Source: an uncultured Spirochaetales bacterium
Lineage (GTDB): Bacteria; Spirochaetota; Spirochaetia; Sphaerochaetales; Sphaerochaetaceae
Reading direction: 5' to 3'
DNA: 43,329 nt
Assembly: GCA_949292445.1 (NCBI GenBank)
Contig: CASEZU010000046.1
Coordinates: 1-43,329 of the forward strand
Part shown: piece after piece, positions 15,419 through 24,186 of the stretch
Layout of the letters: each line of letters begins with the position of its first letter
Position numbering within the stretch: position 1 is the stretch's first letter
Made by a program: the position numbers and the translations under genes
The notes under the pieces: model-generated
What the model was told of the DNA's origin: nothing
What the model saw: the letters and a program-made list of their open reading frames with translations, nothing else
Database searches by the model: none

Positions 15419-18178
15419 ATGGCGAATTTCTTTGCAGCCCTCTTCGGGGGCACAAAACACGACAAGGATATGAAGCGCCTCCGCCCGATAGTGGAGAGCG
15501 TGAAGAAGGAATACGGATGGGCTGAATCGCTCAGGGATGAGGATTTTCCGAGGATCACGGCAGAGTGGAAGGAGGAGGTAAAGGCAGGGAAGAGCCTTGA
15601 TGAGCTCCTACCTAAGGCCTTCGCGCTTGCCAGGGAGGCTTCGGGAAGGGTCCTCGGCGAAAGGCACTATGATGTGCAGATCATGGGTGCGATAGTCCTC
15701 CACCAGGGTGCGATCCTCGAGATGAAGACCGGAGAGGGCAAGACACTCACCGCAGTCCCCGCAGCATACCTCAATGCCCTTGAGGGAAAAGGCGTGCATG
15801 TCGTCACGGTCAATGACTACCTTGCTCAGCGAGATGCCGAGTGGATGGGAAGGGTCTATTCCTTCCTCGGCCTCTCCACGGGCTGCATCATCGCAGGCCA
15901 GGATGACCAGAGAAAGAAAGCGGCCTACTCTGCCGATGTGACCTATGGAACGAACAATGAGTTCGGTTTCGATTATCTCCGCGATAACATGAAGATGTCG
16001 CTGCAGCAGAAAGTACAGCCGAGGCATCACTTATGCATCGTCGATGAGATCGACTCCATCCTCATCGATGAGGCAAGAACTCCGCTCATCATCTCCGGAC
16101 AGGCTGAGGACGACACGCCCAAAGTCAGGGCTGCGAAAGCTGTTGTCCCGTTCCTGAAAGAATGCGAGAAGGATCCCGCGACAGGAGACTACTACGAGCT
16201 CACAGCAATGGAGAAGCTGGACAGGGAGGCCTATGCTGCTTTCGATGAGAAAGGCGACTTCAAGCTCGACGAGAAATCGAAGAAGGTCACATTCACCAAA
16301 GCTGGCATGACGCATATCGAGGAGCTTCTGAGAAAGGAAGGCGCTCTCCGCAGCTCAAAGGATGAGGAAGGAAACACAGTCAGCTCGCTCTATGATGATG
16401 AGAATTTCGAGCTCGTGCACTATGTGACGCAGGCTGTCAGGGCCCAGTACATGTACAAGCGCGATGTGGATTACCTCGTGAAGGACGGAGAGGTCCAGAT
16501 CGTAGATGAGTTCACAGGCCGTGTGCTTCCCGGAAGAAGATACTCAGAGGGACTGCACCAGGCGATCGAGGCGAAGGAGAATGTGTCGGTCCGCGGCCAG
16601 TCAAAGACATTTGCGACCATCACGTTCCAGAACTTCTTCAGGATGTATGACAAGATCTCGGGCATGACCGGTACTGCAGACACAGAAGCAACGGAGTTCA
16701 AGCAGATCTACAATCTGGATGTTGTCGTCATTCCGACGAATCTTCCCGTGCAGAGGAAGGATCTGCCGGACCTCACATTCTATGACGAGCAGATGAAATT
16801 CCGCGCGATTGTGAACGATGCGAAGCGCATACATGCCACAGGCCAGCCGATACTCATCGGCACCACCTCGATCGAAAAGAGCGAGAAGCTCTCGGCAATG
16901 CTCACCCGCGAGGGCATCAGGCACGAGGTGCTCAATGCCAAGAACCACGCCAGGGAGGCCTTCATCATCGGAGAGGCAGGCGCGAAGGGTGCTGTCACCA
17001 TCGCGACGAACATGGCCGGAAGAGGCACTGACATTAAGCTGGGCGGATCGCCGCTGCACCTTGCCATGAAGAAGGTCGGCACCGATGCAGATCCCGAGAC
17101 ACTGAAAAAAGCCATGGAGGATGTCCAGCCTGAGTACAGGAAAGCCTATGAGGAGGTAAAGGCTCTCGGAGGACTTTACATCATCGGTTCCGAGCGCCAT
17201 GAATCTAGGAGAATCGACAACCAGCTCCGCGGACGCTCAGGACGTCAGGGAGACCCCGGAACAAGCCAGTTCTACATCTCCCTCGATGATCCTCTCATGA
17301 GGCTCTTCGCAAAGGAGGGGCTGAAGGAGATGATCGGCAGGCTCGGCCTCAAGGATGGAGAGCCAATCCATCACAAGATTCTGGACAATGCGATCGAGAA
17401 TGCGCAGAAGCGCGTCGAGGAACGCAACTTCCAGATCAGGAAGCACCTCCTCGAGTACGATGATGTACTCAATGAGCAGAGGAATTTCATCTACTCAGAA
17501 CGCGACAAGATCCTCGCAGATGAGGAGCTTCTTTCAAGGATCATTGACAACACGAAGGAGTTCGTCGATGAGGCATGGGAGGCTGCAGGCGGAGACAGGG
17601 AAAAGTTCGCAGAGAACTTCCAGAGTGTCTTTGCCGTAAGACCTGACGAGTCCCTCGGGCCAGATGCGGCAGCTATCAAGGAAGCCATGGAGCGCAACCT
17701 CAGGGAGAAGGAGGCAAAGGTCGGCAAGCAGAATTTCAACAGCTTCATCCGCTTTGTTTACCTGAGGAATATCGATAAGCGCTGGGTGGATCATCTGGAT
17801 GCCCTCGAGGATATAAGGGATGCCGCATCGCTCATGAGCTACGCGCAGAAGAATCCTCTTGTAGAATACAAGAACACCGCTTCCGATGCCTTCGACGAGA
17901 TGATCTCCGGCATAACCGAGACTGTCGTGAGGACAGTCAATGCTGTCAGGATCACAATCCAGCCAAGGCCCCAGCAGGGACAGCAGAGGATGCAGGCCCT
18001 GCATCGTGCTCCTGGCGCTCCGATGGTTCAGAGAAGCGAGCAGCGCACAGCTGTATCTTCCCAGGCTCAGGCCCACAGTACGACGGTAGTGAGGTCAGCC
18101 CCGAAGGTGGGAAGGAACGACCCCTGCCCCTGCGGCTCAGGCAAGAAGTACAAGCAGTGCTGCGGAAGGAACCTTTGA
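15419..18178 (+). CDS. secA: Preprotein translocase ATPase SecA
   Basis: SecA drives secretory proteins through SecYEG. The 919-residue length is standard. Walker A is MKTGEGKT (102-109), the DEAD-like motif is [15 protein letters not shown], and the second helicase domain has [14 protein letters not shown] and [14 protein letters not shown] glutamine-rich linker leads to the C-terminal SEC-C zinc motif [14 protein letters not shown], which in the family binds SecB or ribosomes. Transcribed alone, divergent from the cvpA operon, and closed by a terminator. Confidence 0.98.
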   Translation: MANFFAALFGGTKHDKDMKRLRPIVESVKKEYGWAESLRDEDFPRITAEWKEEVKAGKSLDELLPKAFALAREASGRVLGERHYDVQIMGAIVLHQGAILEMKTGEGKTLTAVPAAYLNALEGKGVHVVTVNDYLAQRDAEWMGRVYSFLGLSTGCIIAGQDDQRKKAAYSADVTYGTNNEFGFDYLRDNMKMSLQQKVQPRHHLCIVDEIDSILIDEARTPLIISGQAEDDTPKVRAAKAVVPFLKECEKDPATGDYYELTAMEKLDREAYAAFDEKGDFKLDEKSKKVTFTKAGMTHIEELLRKEGALRSSKDEEGNTVSSLYDDENFELVHYVTQAVRAQYMYKRDVDYLVKDGEVQIVDEFTGRVLPGRRYSEGLHQAIEAKENVSVRGQSKTFATITFQNFFRMYDKISGMTGTADTEATEFKQIYNLDVVVIPTNLPVQRKDLPDLTFYDEQMKFRAIVNDAKRIHATGQPILIGTTSIEKSEKLSAMLTREGIRHEVLNAKNHAREAFIIGEAGAKGAVTIATNMAGRGTDIKLGGSPLHLAMKKVGTDADPETLKKAMEDVQPEYRKAYEEVKALGGLYIIGSERHESRRIDNQLRGRSGRQGDPGTSQFYISLDDPLMRLFAKEGLKEMIGRLGLKDGEPIHHKILDNAIENAQKRVEERNFQIRKHLLEYDDVLNEQRNFIYSERDKILADEELLSRIIDNTKEFVDEAWEAAGGDREKFAENFQSVFAVRPDESLGPDAAAIKEAMERNLREKEAKVGKQNFNSFIRFVYLRNIDKRWVDHLDALEDIRDAASLMSYAQKNPLVEYKNTASDAFDEMISGITETVVRTVNAVRITIQPRPQQGQQRMQALHRAPGAPMVQRSEQRTAVSSQAQAHSTTVVRSAPKVGRNDPCPCGSGKKYKQCCGRNL

Positions 18179-18210
18179 TGAATACCTGAGTTAAACATCA
18201 GGAACATTGC

Positions 18211-18246
18211 AATCGGCCACTGGTGACGGTGGCCGATTCTCTTTCC
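18211..18246 (+). terminator. Terminator of secA
   Basis: A perfect 10-bp stem AATCGGCCAC/GTGGCCGATT with an 8-nt loop is followed by CTCTTTCC, 32 nt after the secA stop. Confidence 0.75.
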
Positions 18247-18316
18247 TCAGGAAGCCTCTCCTTTCAGCAGACAGAAGATCATGCCAGACTTAACTTTGAA
18301 GAAAACCTATACATAT

Positions 18317-18344
18317 TTGAAGTTGGATTTTAATTATGTATAAT
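18317..18344 (+). promoter_or_regulatory. Promoter of the ATPase pseudogene
   Basis: TTGAAG (18317-18322) and a perfect TATAAT (18339-18344) are spaced by 16 bp and followed by GAGGTGA before the ATG at 18361. The signals are intact although the gene is broken. The surrounding A/T-rich sequence contrasts with the G/C-rich housekeeping genes. Confidence 0.6.
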
Positions 18345-18561
18345 ATTTACGAGGTGAACCATGCAGAAAATGGTAAAAAGGAAAATAGCCAATGATCTGC
18401 AAAGGCTTGCATCTACATATAAGGTTCTTACAATTCTTGGGCCGCGGCAGGCTGGTAAATCAACTCTCGCAAAAGCTCTTTTCAATGGATATGGATTTGT
18501 CAATCTGTAGGATACTGCAATAAGGAGGGAGGCAGAAGAGGATCCGAAGGGATTTCTGGTG

Positions 18562-18666
18562 AACCTCGCCCGCTTATAGAAGCGGGTGCTTCCCTCTACG
18601 CGGATTTCCGCGCTTGCCCCTTTAGGGGGCTGGGACTGCCCTTCCACCTCCTGGTCTAATCTCAGC
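18562..18666 (-). ncRNA. Candidate omega-RNA (reRNA) scaffold of the TnpB element
   Basis: Downstream of tnpB on the reverse strand are three successive hairpins: GCCCC/GGGGC (18630-18616), CGCGGA/TCCGCG (18612-18599) and CCCGCTT/AAGCGGG (18586-18569). They end a few bases before the element boundary. In IS200/IS605 systems the RNA covering the tnpB 3' end and right end is the guide RNA scaffold, with the guide read from the flanking DNA. Here the guide would begin at about 18561 in the host ATPase gene. Structure is seen; the RNA itself is inferred. Confidence 0.6.
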
Positions 18667-19982
18667 TCAGGCCGTTGCCATCACCGCAACTAAACTGATA
18701 TAGGTGGACAGGGTGCTTGTGGCCCGTGTGGATAAGCCTGGAACTTTTGCCTTAGCCTCCGACGCCTCCGTTTCCGGACACGCTTTCAGGAGCTCCCTTA
18801 TCAGGTACCTCCCGCCTATGTTGTATGACGCCGAGAGGTCCGCGTTATATCTCTTTCCCGTCGTGAATGTGCAGAGCGAATGGTTGTCCTTATCCCTTGT
18901 AACGACACCTGAGCCATCGAATGCATACTTCGATGTCCCCGGAGCATACACCGTTGAGAACCTTATTCCCTTTTTATGCGCAAGAGCCTCTGTCCTCTTG
19001 ATGATATCCCTCTTCCTCCAGAGGTCAGCCGCTCCTTCTTCGAGCCCTTGGCTTTCCCTCCAGAGCCGAGATGCTCCATGACTATCACAGAGGCTCCCCG
19101 GGATGAGGCATATTCCGCTATAGCTGCTGCAGTCATCCTTGCAAGGTTCTCATTATGGTTCCCAAGGAACCGGTCCAATCTATGCGTCCTGCACTTAGAC
19201 GCTGAATGCGCGGCTCTCCTCTCGTTCAGGATCCTCTCCAGCCGGTCTTCTTCTCCCGGGAAGGTTATGAACTTCCTTCCAGTGACAGTACCATCAGATC
19301 GGATTATCGAGCAGACTGCAGCGTTGTTCACTCCGATATCCACTGCGCAGACGCTGTATTCATCCTTCTTCTCATAAAGCCTTGATTCCGTCTCGAATGC
19401 GAAGGATAGGCTGAAGCGGTGCCCATGCTTCTTCAGCACAGGGCTTGCTGCATCTTCAAGGCTGAAGTATTTCCCGATATTCCGGATGTCAGACTGCGAA
19501 AGCTCGAACTCATGCCATTTCCAGTCATTGTCTTTCCAGAGCTTCAGCCTTACCTTATAGGTCCCGTCCTCCTCGTCAAGGATGAACATATTCCCTCTAT
19601 AGAATGCGGGCATAGCATTCCGCTTCCTGTTCAGCCTCGGCTTCTTCCTCGACTTATCGGATGCCTCCCAGTCCTCCATGTTCTTCCTGTAAAGCATGAC
19701 CGCTGCAACTGCCTCGAAGATAGCTGCACGGCGGAGATAGCTTGGGAGCTTCGGAAAGCGGATATCGAAGGATGGATAGGCGGCCTTACGCCTGGAGGTG
19801 CCATGCACCAGCCGTTCCACGGCTGTCATCGCCTTCTGAGATGGCTGTTCCTTTATCTCATCATAATGCTCTTCTGCTACATCGATGAGGAATGATACAG
19901 CTTCCTGATATATGGAGACCGTATCGAGCAAGAGCTTGTATGCGTCTATGATCCTTGCCTCTCTCGATACCATTATCCTCAT
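18667..19982 (-). pseudogene. tnpB: tnpB, RNA-guided nuclease of IS605 OrfB type, frameshifted
   Basis: The first frame runs from 19982 to about 19023 and contains the RuvC residues AVDIGVNNAA (first Asp) and VIVMEHLG (Glu). The same protein continues in another frame from 19020 to 18667, with YAPGTSKYAFDGSG, then KRYNADLSASYNIG holding the third Asp. The shift at 19021-19022 equals one lost (or two gained) bases. The usual CPxCG...CxxC zinc ribbon is replaced by TSKYAFDGSG and one Cys, so the zinc site is absent. The ATG at 19982 (MRIMVSREAR) follows TATAAT by 6 nt. Total about 437 residues if repaired. Confidence 0.85.
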
Positions 19983-19988
19983 ATCTAT

Positions 19989-19994
19989 ATTATA
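19989..19994 (-). promoter_or_regulatory. -10 element of tnpB (leaderless)
   Basis: The reverse strand has a perfect TATAAT 6 nt before the ATG at 19982, with no Shine-Dalgarno. Same layout as several host genes in this window. Confidence 0.5.
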
Positions 19995-20026
19995 CCTAAA
20001 TATCATCAGATGTATCCTGCTATCAT

Positions 20027-20042
20027 CATCTTTTAGAAGATG
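20027..20042 (-). repeat. Left-end subterminal hairpin of the TnpB element
   Basis: The palindrome CATCTT-TTAG-AAGATG lies about 23 bp inside the left boundary. Subterminal hairpins of this kind are what TnpA recognises in the IS200/IS605 family. Confidence 0.55.
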
Positions 20043-21186
20043 GAGTCTGCGAAGGATGATTATTGATCAACCATCCTGCACCGCTCATCATCGATAAAAT
20101 ACAGCGTTGCCCTGCCCTTGTAAGTCAGATACAGGCAAATGTTGATGAGATGGATGAATATGGCCGGTACATCCTCACAGGAAGTTACCAGAAGGAAGTC
20201 AGGAAAGCCATTTCACAATCGCTGGCGACAAGGACCGCCATTGTTCATCTCCTTCCGCTATCATTCGAAGAACTTAAGTAATCAGGCATCTCACTTCCCC
20301 GGAATGAGCAGATATTCACAGGTTTCATGCCTGGGATATACAGTACACCCGGAGTCGCTCCCTCTGAGTATTACCAGAACTACAGAAATGTACATCTCGA
20401 TAAGGACATAAGAGAAGAGAAGAACTTCAAGGATATCAGGGAATTCCATCTGTTTCTTGATATCATGGCCGGAAGAGCTGGCCAGCTGATGAACCATAAT
20501 GCTGTTTCGAATGACGTCGGCGTCTCATCTGCCACCATAAAGGAGTGGACCTCGCTTCTTGAAAATGCATACATTATCAGGCTTCTTCCGCCGTGGAGCC
20601 GGCCCCAGATAAGCCGTGCCGTGAAATCTCCGAAACTTTATTTCATTGAGACAGGTCTTCTTGTATCGCTTGCAAGGATATCTTCACCGAATGAAATAGG
20701 GATCTCATTCATGACTGGTACTTTCTTTGAGAATATGGTCATCATGGAAGCTCTGAAAGCCCGGTACAACAGCACAGCTGAACCTAAGCTCTACTTCTAC
20801 AGGGATAATAATGGTGTTGAAGTCGATCTCATCCTCGAGAAAGGCCAGAAAGAGCTTGCGCTCTTCGAGATCAAGTCAGCATATTCGATCTCCAGGGATT
20901 TCAGCAGGAATATGGACAGGTTCGAGCATCTGCATCCAGGATATTCCGTAAGCAAGAATATCATATATTCAGGTGAGTCTTTACCTGAGCCAGTGAACGG
21001 CGTCAGATATATAAATTACGCGGATGTCTCTGCATTATTCTGTGAGACAGAAAAATACATACCATTTCTCTGAGCCTGAATGCAGCAGAGCTTTCTCACA
21101 GTAAAAATTGCACCATTAATTGCAAAGTCATATCAGGTTCATGTATTATGAATATCTGACTTATATAAAACTGCCATGTAAACAGA

Positions 21187-22209
21187 TCAGAACTCTGTAA
21201 GATTCATAGGATCAAGCGGAACACTGTTCTGCTCAATGCAGAAGACAACAGCAGGCTTGTGGAAAAAGCCGTTGCTTGTTCCGATTGCTCCGATCACATC
21301 ACCCTGCTCCACTCTCTGGCTCATCTTGACCGCAACAGCTTCCAGCGCGTAGTAATCAGTTGAATAGCCATTGTCATGAAGGAGCGTGATTGAACGCCCG
21401 AACTGGGGATGGAAGAAAATGTCCACGACAGTCCCATCAGCGGCAGCTGTCACCGCAGTGCCGGGACCTGAAGCAATGACAATTCCGTTAAGTGCCTTGC
21501 CATCTATGAGATCGCCGAATCTTGCTATGATCTCCCCGCCGGGAACCGGGGTTCTGAACATATGGGAAGCGCTGCCCTCAACTGTACCGGGAGCGGGAAT
21601 GAAGATCTCATCACCGGGCCTGACAGCTGTGTACTCCTTGCCATTGAGCGCGGCGAGATCGGCAGCAGTAAGTTCCGGATTCCTTATCTCGGCAATGGAC
21701 TCGAGAGTATCTCCGGCGCCGACTGTATAAAGCGTGCCGTTCATCGGCGGGATCTTCAGGACTGTGCCCGGCTCGAGCTCCGTGTCCGTCAGCTTGTTCA
21801 CTGAGACAAGCGTCGTATAGCTGAGGGAATATTCATCCGCAATACCTGTAAGGGTATCCCCTTCCTTCACTGTACGCTCCGAGAACTCAATCCTGTCATA
21901 GCCATCGGAAGCCTTCTCGTAATGCACTGCCGCCGCTGCCTGTGCTGCCGGCGCGGCTGTTCTTGGCGTCTCCTGAAGGCCGCGGGACTCTATGATCTCC
22001 GGCTCGGCAAGCTCCACCGCAACAGTCTCCGGAGAAGTGGAAGGCGCATCAGCAGATTCATCATGAGGCGTGAAAAGAAGATAGATTATGATGGCAATGA
22101 GAGTGAGCAGCACTCCGATCGAGGCTATTGCGGCAGTCATCTTCCCGCCACCGCCTCTCCGTTCGCGGTAGCCCTCGGGCGGCATGTCATCATAGCTGTA
22201 TCTGCTCAT
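21187..22209 (-). CDS. LysM/M23 envelope protein with degenerate peptidase domain
   Basis: The 340-residue protein has a cytosolic N-terminus, one transmembrane helix (about 25-46), a Pro/Ala/Glu linker, two LysM modules (RTVKEGDTLTGIADEYSL, then YTVGAGDTLESIAEI) and a C-terminal M23/LytM fold (from about 225). The zinc ligands are gone: the HxGIDI segment reads LNGIVI, the HLHF-like segment reads PAVVFCIE, and the YGH position is YYA. It should bind peptidoglycan but not cut it, as EnvC/NlpD-type activators do. It is divergent from the PBP relic, with an inverted repeat CCTCA-AAC-TGAGG (22221-22233) between them. Confidence 0.88.
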   Translation of the reverse strand: MSRYSYDDMPPEGYRERRGGGGKMTAAIASIGVLLTLIAIIIYLLFTPHDESADAPSTSPETVAVELAEPEIIESRGLQETPRTAAPAAQAAAAVHYEKASDGYDRIEFSERTVKEGDTLTGIADEYSLSYTTLVSVNKLTDTELEPGTVLKIPPMNGTLYTVGAGDTLESIAEIRNPELTAADLAALNGKEYTAVRPGDEIFIPAPGTVEGSASHMFRTPVPGGEIIARFGDLIDGKALNGIVIASGPGTAVTAAADGTVVDIFFHPQFGRSITLLHDNGYSTDYYALEAVAVKMSQRVEQGDVIGAIGTSNGFFHKPAVVFCIEQNSVPLDPMNLTEF

Positions 22210-22212
22210 CTA

Positions 22213-22241
22213 TCGACAATCCTCAAACTGAGGATTATTAT
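22213..22241 (+). promoter_or_regulatory. Promoter of the PBP-like gene (leaderless)
   Basis: TCGACA (22213-22218) and TATTAT (22236-22241) are spaced by 17 bp; the ATG at 22249 follows 7 nt later and lacks a Shine-Dalgarno. The dyad CCTCA-AAC-TGAGG lies in the spacer and may be an operator. Confidence 0.6.
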
Positions 22242-22248
22242 TTGTCAT

Positions 22249-23115
22249 ATGACCGAAAATGGCAATAAGGGCGGGAGCCTGCTGATGGCTGTGGTGCTCA
22301 TGGTATCGCTGCTCCTGGTTCTTTCATGCACAGCGGCCGTTGCTGTCTCAGGCTCCGGGGGTAAGCCTGCATACAGGGATCCCGAAATATCCAAACTGCT
22401 TGTCAGAGGAAGCATACTGGACAGAAATGGCAGTTATCTTGCTATACAGGCGCCGGACTACGGGTTCTCGCTCCATCTCAGCGATGCAAGCGCTGCGGAA
22501 GCTGCAGCATATATATCCCGGTATACCTCAGAGAACGCGATATCCGTGGAGACAAAGATAGAGAGGGGCGAGAGATTCATCCGCATAACAGAAATGCTCA
22601 CAACAGAGGAAATCGAAAAAGTCAGCGAGGAGCTGATGGCCCTCTCCCTCGATGATGATATGACTCCGGAGGTAGTTGAACGCCGGAAATATCCCTATCT
22701 TGCGGCGACAATGGTCGGCAAGACTGACAGAACCATGCATGGCAAAAGCGGAATCGAGCTTCTGTATGACAGCATTCTCAGCGCAGAGCCGGACCTCGAC
22801 AGCCAGGTAGCAAGAGGAATAGACATCACGCTCAGCATCAACATAGAGCTGCAGGAAAGACTTTCAAAGCTGATGGCTGAGCACGATCAGGGAGGAAAGG
22901 CCGCAATAATCTCTCCCGAAGGTGAGATACTCGCCTACTACGGAGATGCTCCTGTTCCCGTGCTGGATGCGATGGTCACCCATATCGGCGGAGTGCGGAA
23001 AAAGAAAGCGGAAATCTCTCTACCCGCATCTGAGGCCGCAGGAGGCTTTTCCGTCTATCTCGATGCAGACGGAGTCACATGCGGAGAGATAGCACAGCTT
23101 GTGTCAGCTGAGTGA
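22249..23115 (+). CDS. Penicillin-binding-protein-like protein without transpeptidase domain
   Basis: The 288-residue product starts with a transmembrane helix (about 13-34) and then has the class B PBP dimerisation domain: RGSILDRNGSYLA (about 59-71) and GKSGIELLYDSIL (about 168-180). It continues into the first strand of a transpeptidase domain (ITLSINIELQERLSKLM, GGKAAIISPEGEILAYY). It then ends in about 65 unrelated residues without SxxK, SxN or KTG. It cannot make cross-links. It looks like an FtsI/SpoVD relic or a scaffold that keeps the dimerisation part. The frame is open upstream to 21922 but that part is antisense to the M23 gene. Confidence 0.8.
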   Translation: MTENGNKGGSLLMAVVLMVSLLLVLSCTAAVAVSGSGGKPAYRDPEISKLLVRGSILDRNGSYLAIQAPDYGFSLHLSDASAAEAAAYISRYTSENAISVETKIERGERFIRITEMLTTEEIEKVSEELMALSLDDDMTPEVVERRKYPYLAATMVGKTDRTMHGKSGIELLYDSILSAEPDLDSQVARGIDITLSINIELQERLSKLMAEHDQGGKAAIISPEGEILAYYGDAPVPVLDAMVTHIGGVRKKKAEISLPASEAAGGFSVYLDADGVTCGEIAQLVSAE

Positions 23116-24186
23116 GACCTGTGCCCTGGAGCGCTTCATGTCGAGCCCGAACCCCTTCATATGCTCCAGCACAAGAGTACCTGAAGCCTTCTCGATATCA
23201 TCGGGAACCTTCTGGCCATCTGTGAAGTAGAGCATCGGGACCCCGACTTTATAGGAGAATGAGAGGACATTCCCTATCGTCTCAGTCTCATCCAGTTTCG
23301 TCACAGCGAGCGATGAGGGCGAGAACTGGGCATAGGAGGAATACTGGTCCATTATATCCTCCTCCTTCATGCTCGCGCTCACTGTAAGCACATAGTCGGT
23401 CCTGTCGCTGTCGAGGAGTGAGAGCATGCCGCGGAGGCGCAGATTGAGTTCCTTGTCCTTCGGCGACAGCCCCATCGTGTCGATGAAGACAGTATCCTTC
23501 CATGAAAAACGCTCGCTTGCCCTGATAAGCTCATCCTCCACGCCTGCTGCAAGCACTGGGATTGAAAGGGCATTTCCGAATGCTGACATCTGCTCGAAAG
23601 CCCCTGTCCTGTATGAATCGAGCGTGATGATCCCGACGCTTCTGTCCTGATGGGCAAGAAGGTACGCGACCTTCGCCAGCGTTGTTGTCTTTCCCGATCC
23701 TGTAGGCCCAACAAAAACGACGAAATGCCGCGGATGCACCTGTCTCTCGTAATCGACACCGATCGTGTGCAGTATGCGCTGGGAAAGCACCATCGCGGTA
23801 TCGCCGTCATCAGGGAAATCCCTGAGAAGGCTTTCCCTCAGAGGATCCGAGATATGGTTGGCATCGAGCATCGCCGCAGCCTCGGGATTCTCCCTCTTCT
23901 CCCTGAAAGACTCCGTATCCAGCCGCTCCTCACGGGAGAGTGTTGACGGGTCCGGCGTCTGTGCCTCCGCAGCGAACTCGCTTATATCCCTCTCCTTCTC
24001 GGAGGCAGAAGCGCTTTTCTTCGCAAGATAGCAGACTATCTCGCACTTCTGCTTCTTCCGGGAAAAAAGGCCGCCGCCGGTTGTATAGTCCCTGCGGGAA
24101 TGAATCCTTATTCCATCCCCGTACTGTTCACGGGCCTTCCGGACCGCTTCCTCATAACTGCTGCCGACGACGGTGTAATACTGCAT
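23104..24186 (-). CDS. flhF: FlhF-type SRP-family GTPase
   Basis: The 360-residue protein starts [20 protein letters not shown], typical of FlhF. A charged linker follows, then the NG domain with G1 VGPTGSGKTTTLAK, TLDSYRTGA, G3 DTMGLSPKD (usually DTAGR) and G4 TKLDE. FlhF normally sets flagellum position with FlhG beside flhA/flhB. Here no flagellar gene is near; it ends the hslVU operon, overlapping the hslU stop as TGATG. Its last 12 nt overlap the convergent PBP-like gene. A non-flagellar role, or a remnant, is likely if the organism is non-motile. Confidence 0.88.
   Translation of the reverse strand: MQYYTVVGSSYEEAVRKAREQYGDGIRIHSRRDYTTGGGLFSRKKQKCEIVCYLAKKSASASEKERDISEFAAEAQTPDPSTLSREERLDTESFREKRENPEAAAMLDANHISDPLRESLLRDFPDDGDTAMVLSQRILHTIGVDYERQVHPRHFVVFVGPTGSGKTTTLAKVAYLLAHQDRSVGIITLDSYRTGAFEQMSAFGNALSIPVLAAGVEDELIRASERFSWKDTVFIDTMGLSPKDKELNLRLRGMLSLLDSDRTDYVLTVSASMKEEDIMDQYSSYAQFSPSSLAVTKLDETETIGNVLSFSYKVGVPMLYFTDGQKVPDDIEKASGTLVLEHMKGFGLDMKRSRAQVSLS

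Larger units (their letters stand above)
18562..20065 (-). mobile_element. IS200/IS605-family TnpB-only (IS1341-like) element
   Basis: The element splits the ATPase gene without a target duplication, as expected for this family. Read on the reverse strand, the left end follows TTGAT (20070-20066) and carries a subterminal hairpin. Then comes leaderless tnpB, then three hairpins at the right end. Removing 18562-20065 restores the reading frame of the host gene (GTG then ATC AAC CAT). Boundaries are uncertain by a few bases because AACC occurs at both edges. No tnpA is present, so movement would need TnpA in trans. Confidence 0.85.
18361..21073 (+). pseudogene. AAA/DUF4143-type ATPase, interrupted by a TnpB element and two stops
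   Basis: The pieces are: 18361-18507 (Walker A GPRQAGKST at about 27-35), an in-frame TAG at 18508, 18511-18561 (DTAIRREAEEDPKGFLV), the TnpB insertion, 20066-20278 (LIIDKIQRCPALVSQ then GRYILTGSYQ), an in-frame TAA at 20279, and 20282-21073 (DUF4143 half with EYYQNYRNVHLDKDIRE and a C-terminal nuclease-like GVEVDLILEKGQ). All pieces are in one frame. The family is a single-protein ATPase often found in mobile or defence-like contexts, of poorly known function. Walker B reads IIDK where IIDE is usual. Promoter and Shine-Dalgarno are intact, so decay is probably recent. Confidence 0.88.

Noticed and set aside
18508..20281. Stop-codon recoding as an explanation for TAG and TAA in the ATPase
   Set aside because: TAA and TGA, and ordinary gene ends elsewhere, act as normal stops, and the gene has other lesions; nonsense mutation is simpler.
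21922..22248. N-terminal extension of the PBP-like protein
   Set aside because: It is antisense to the M23 gene, and a good promoter lies just before the ATG at 22249.
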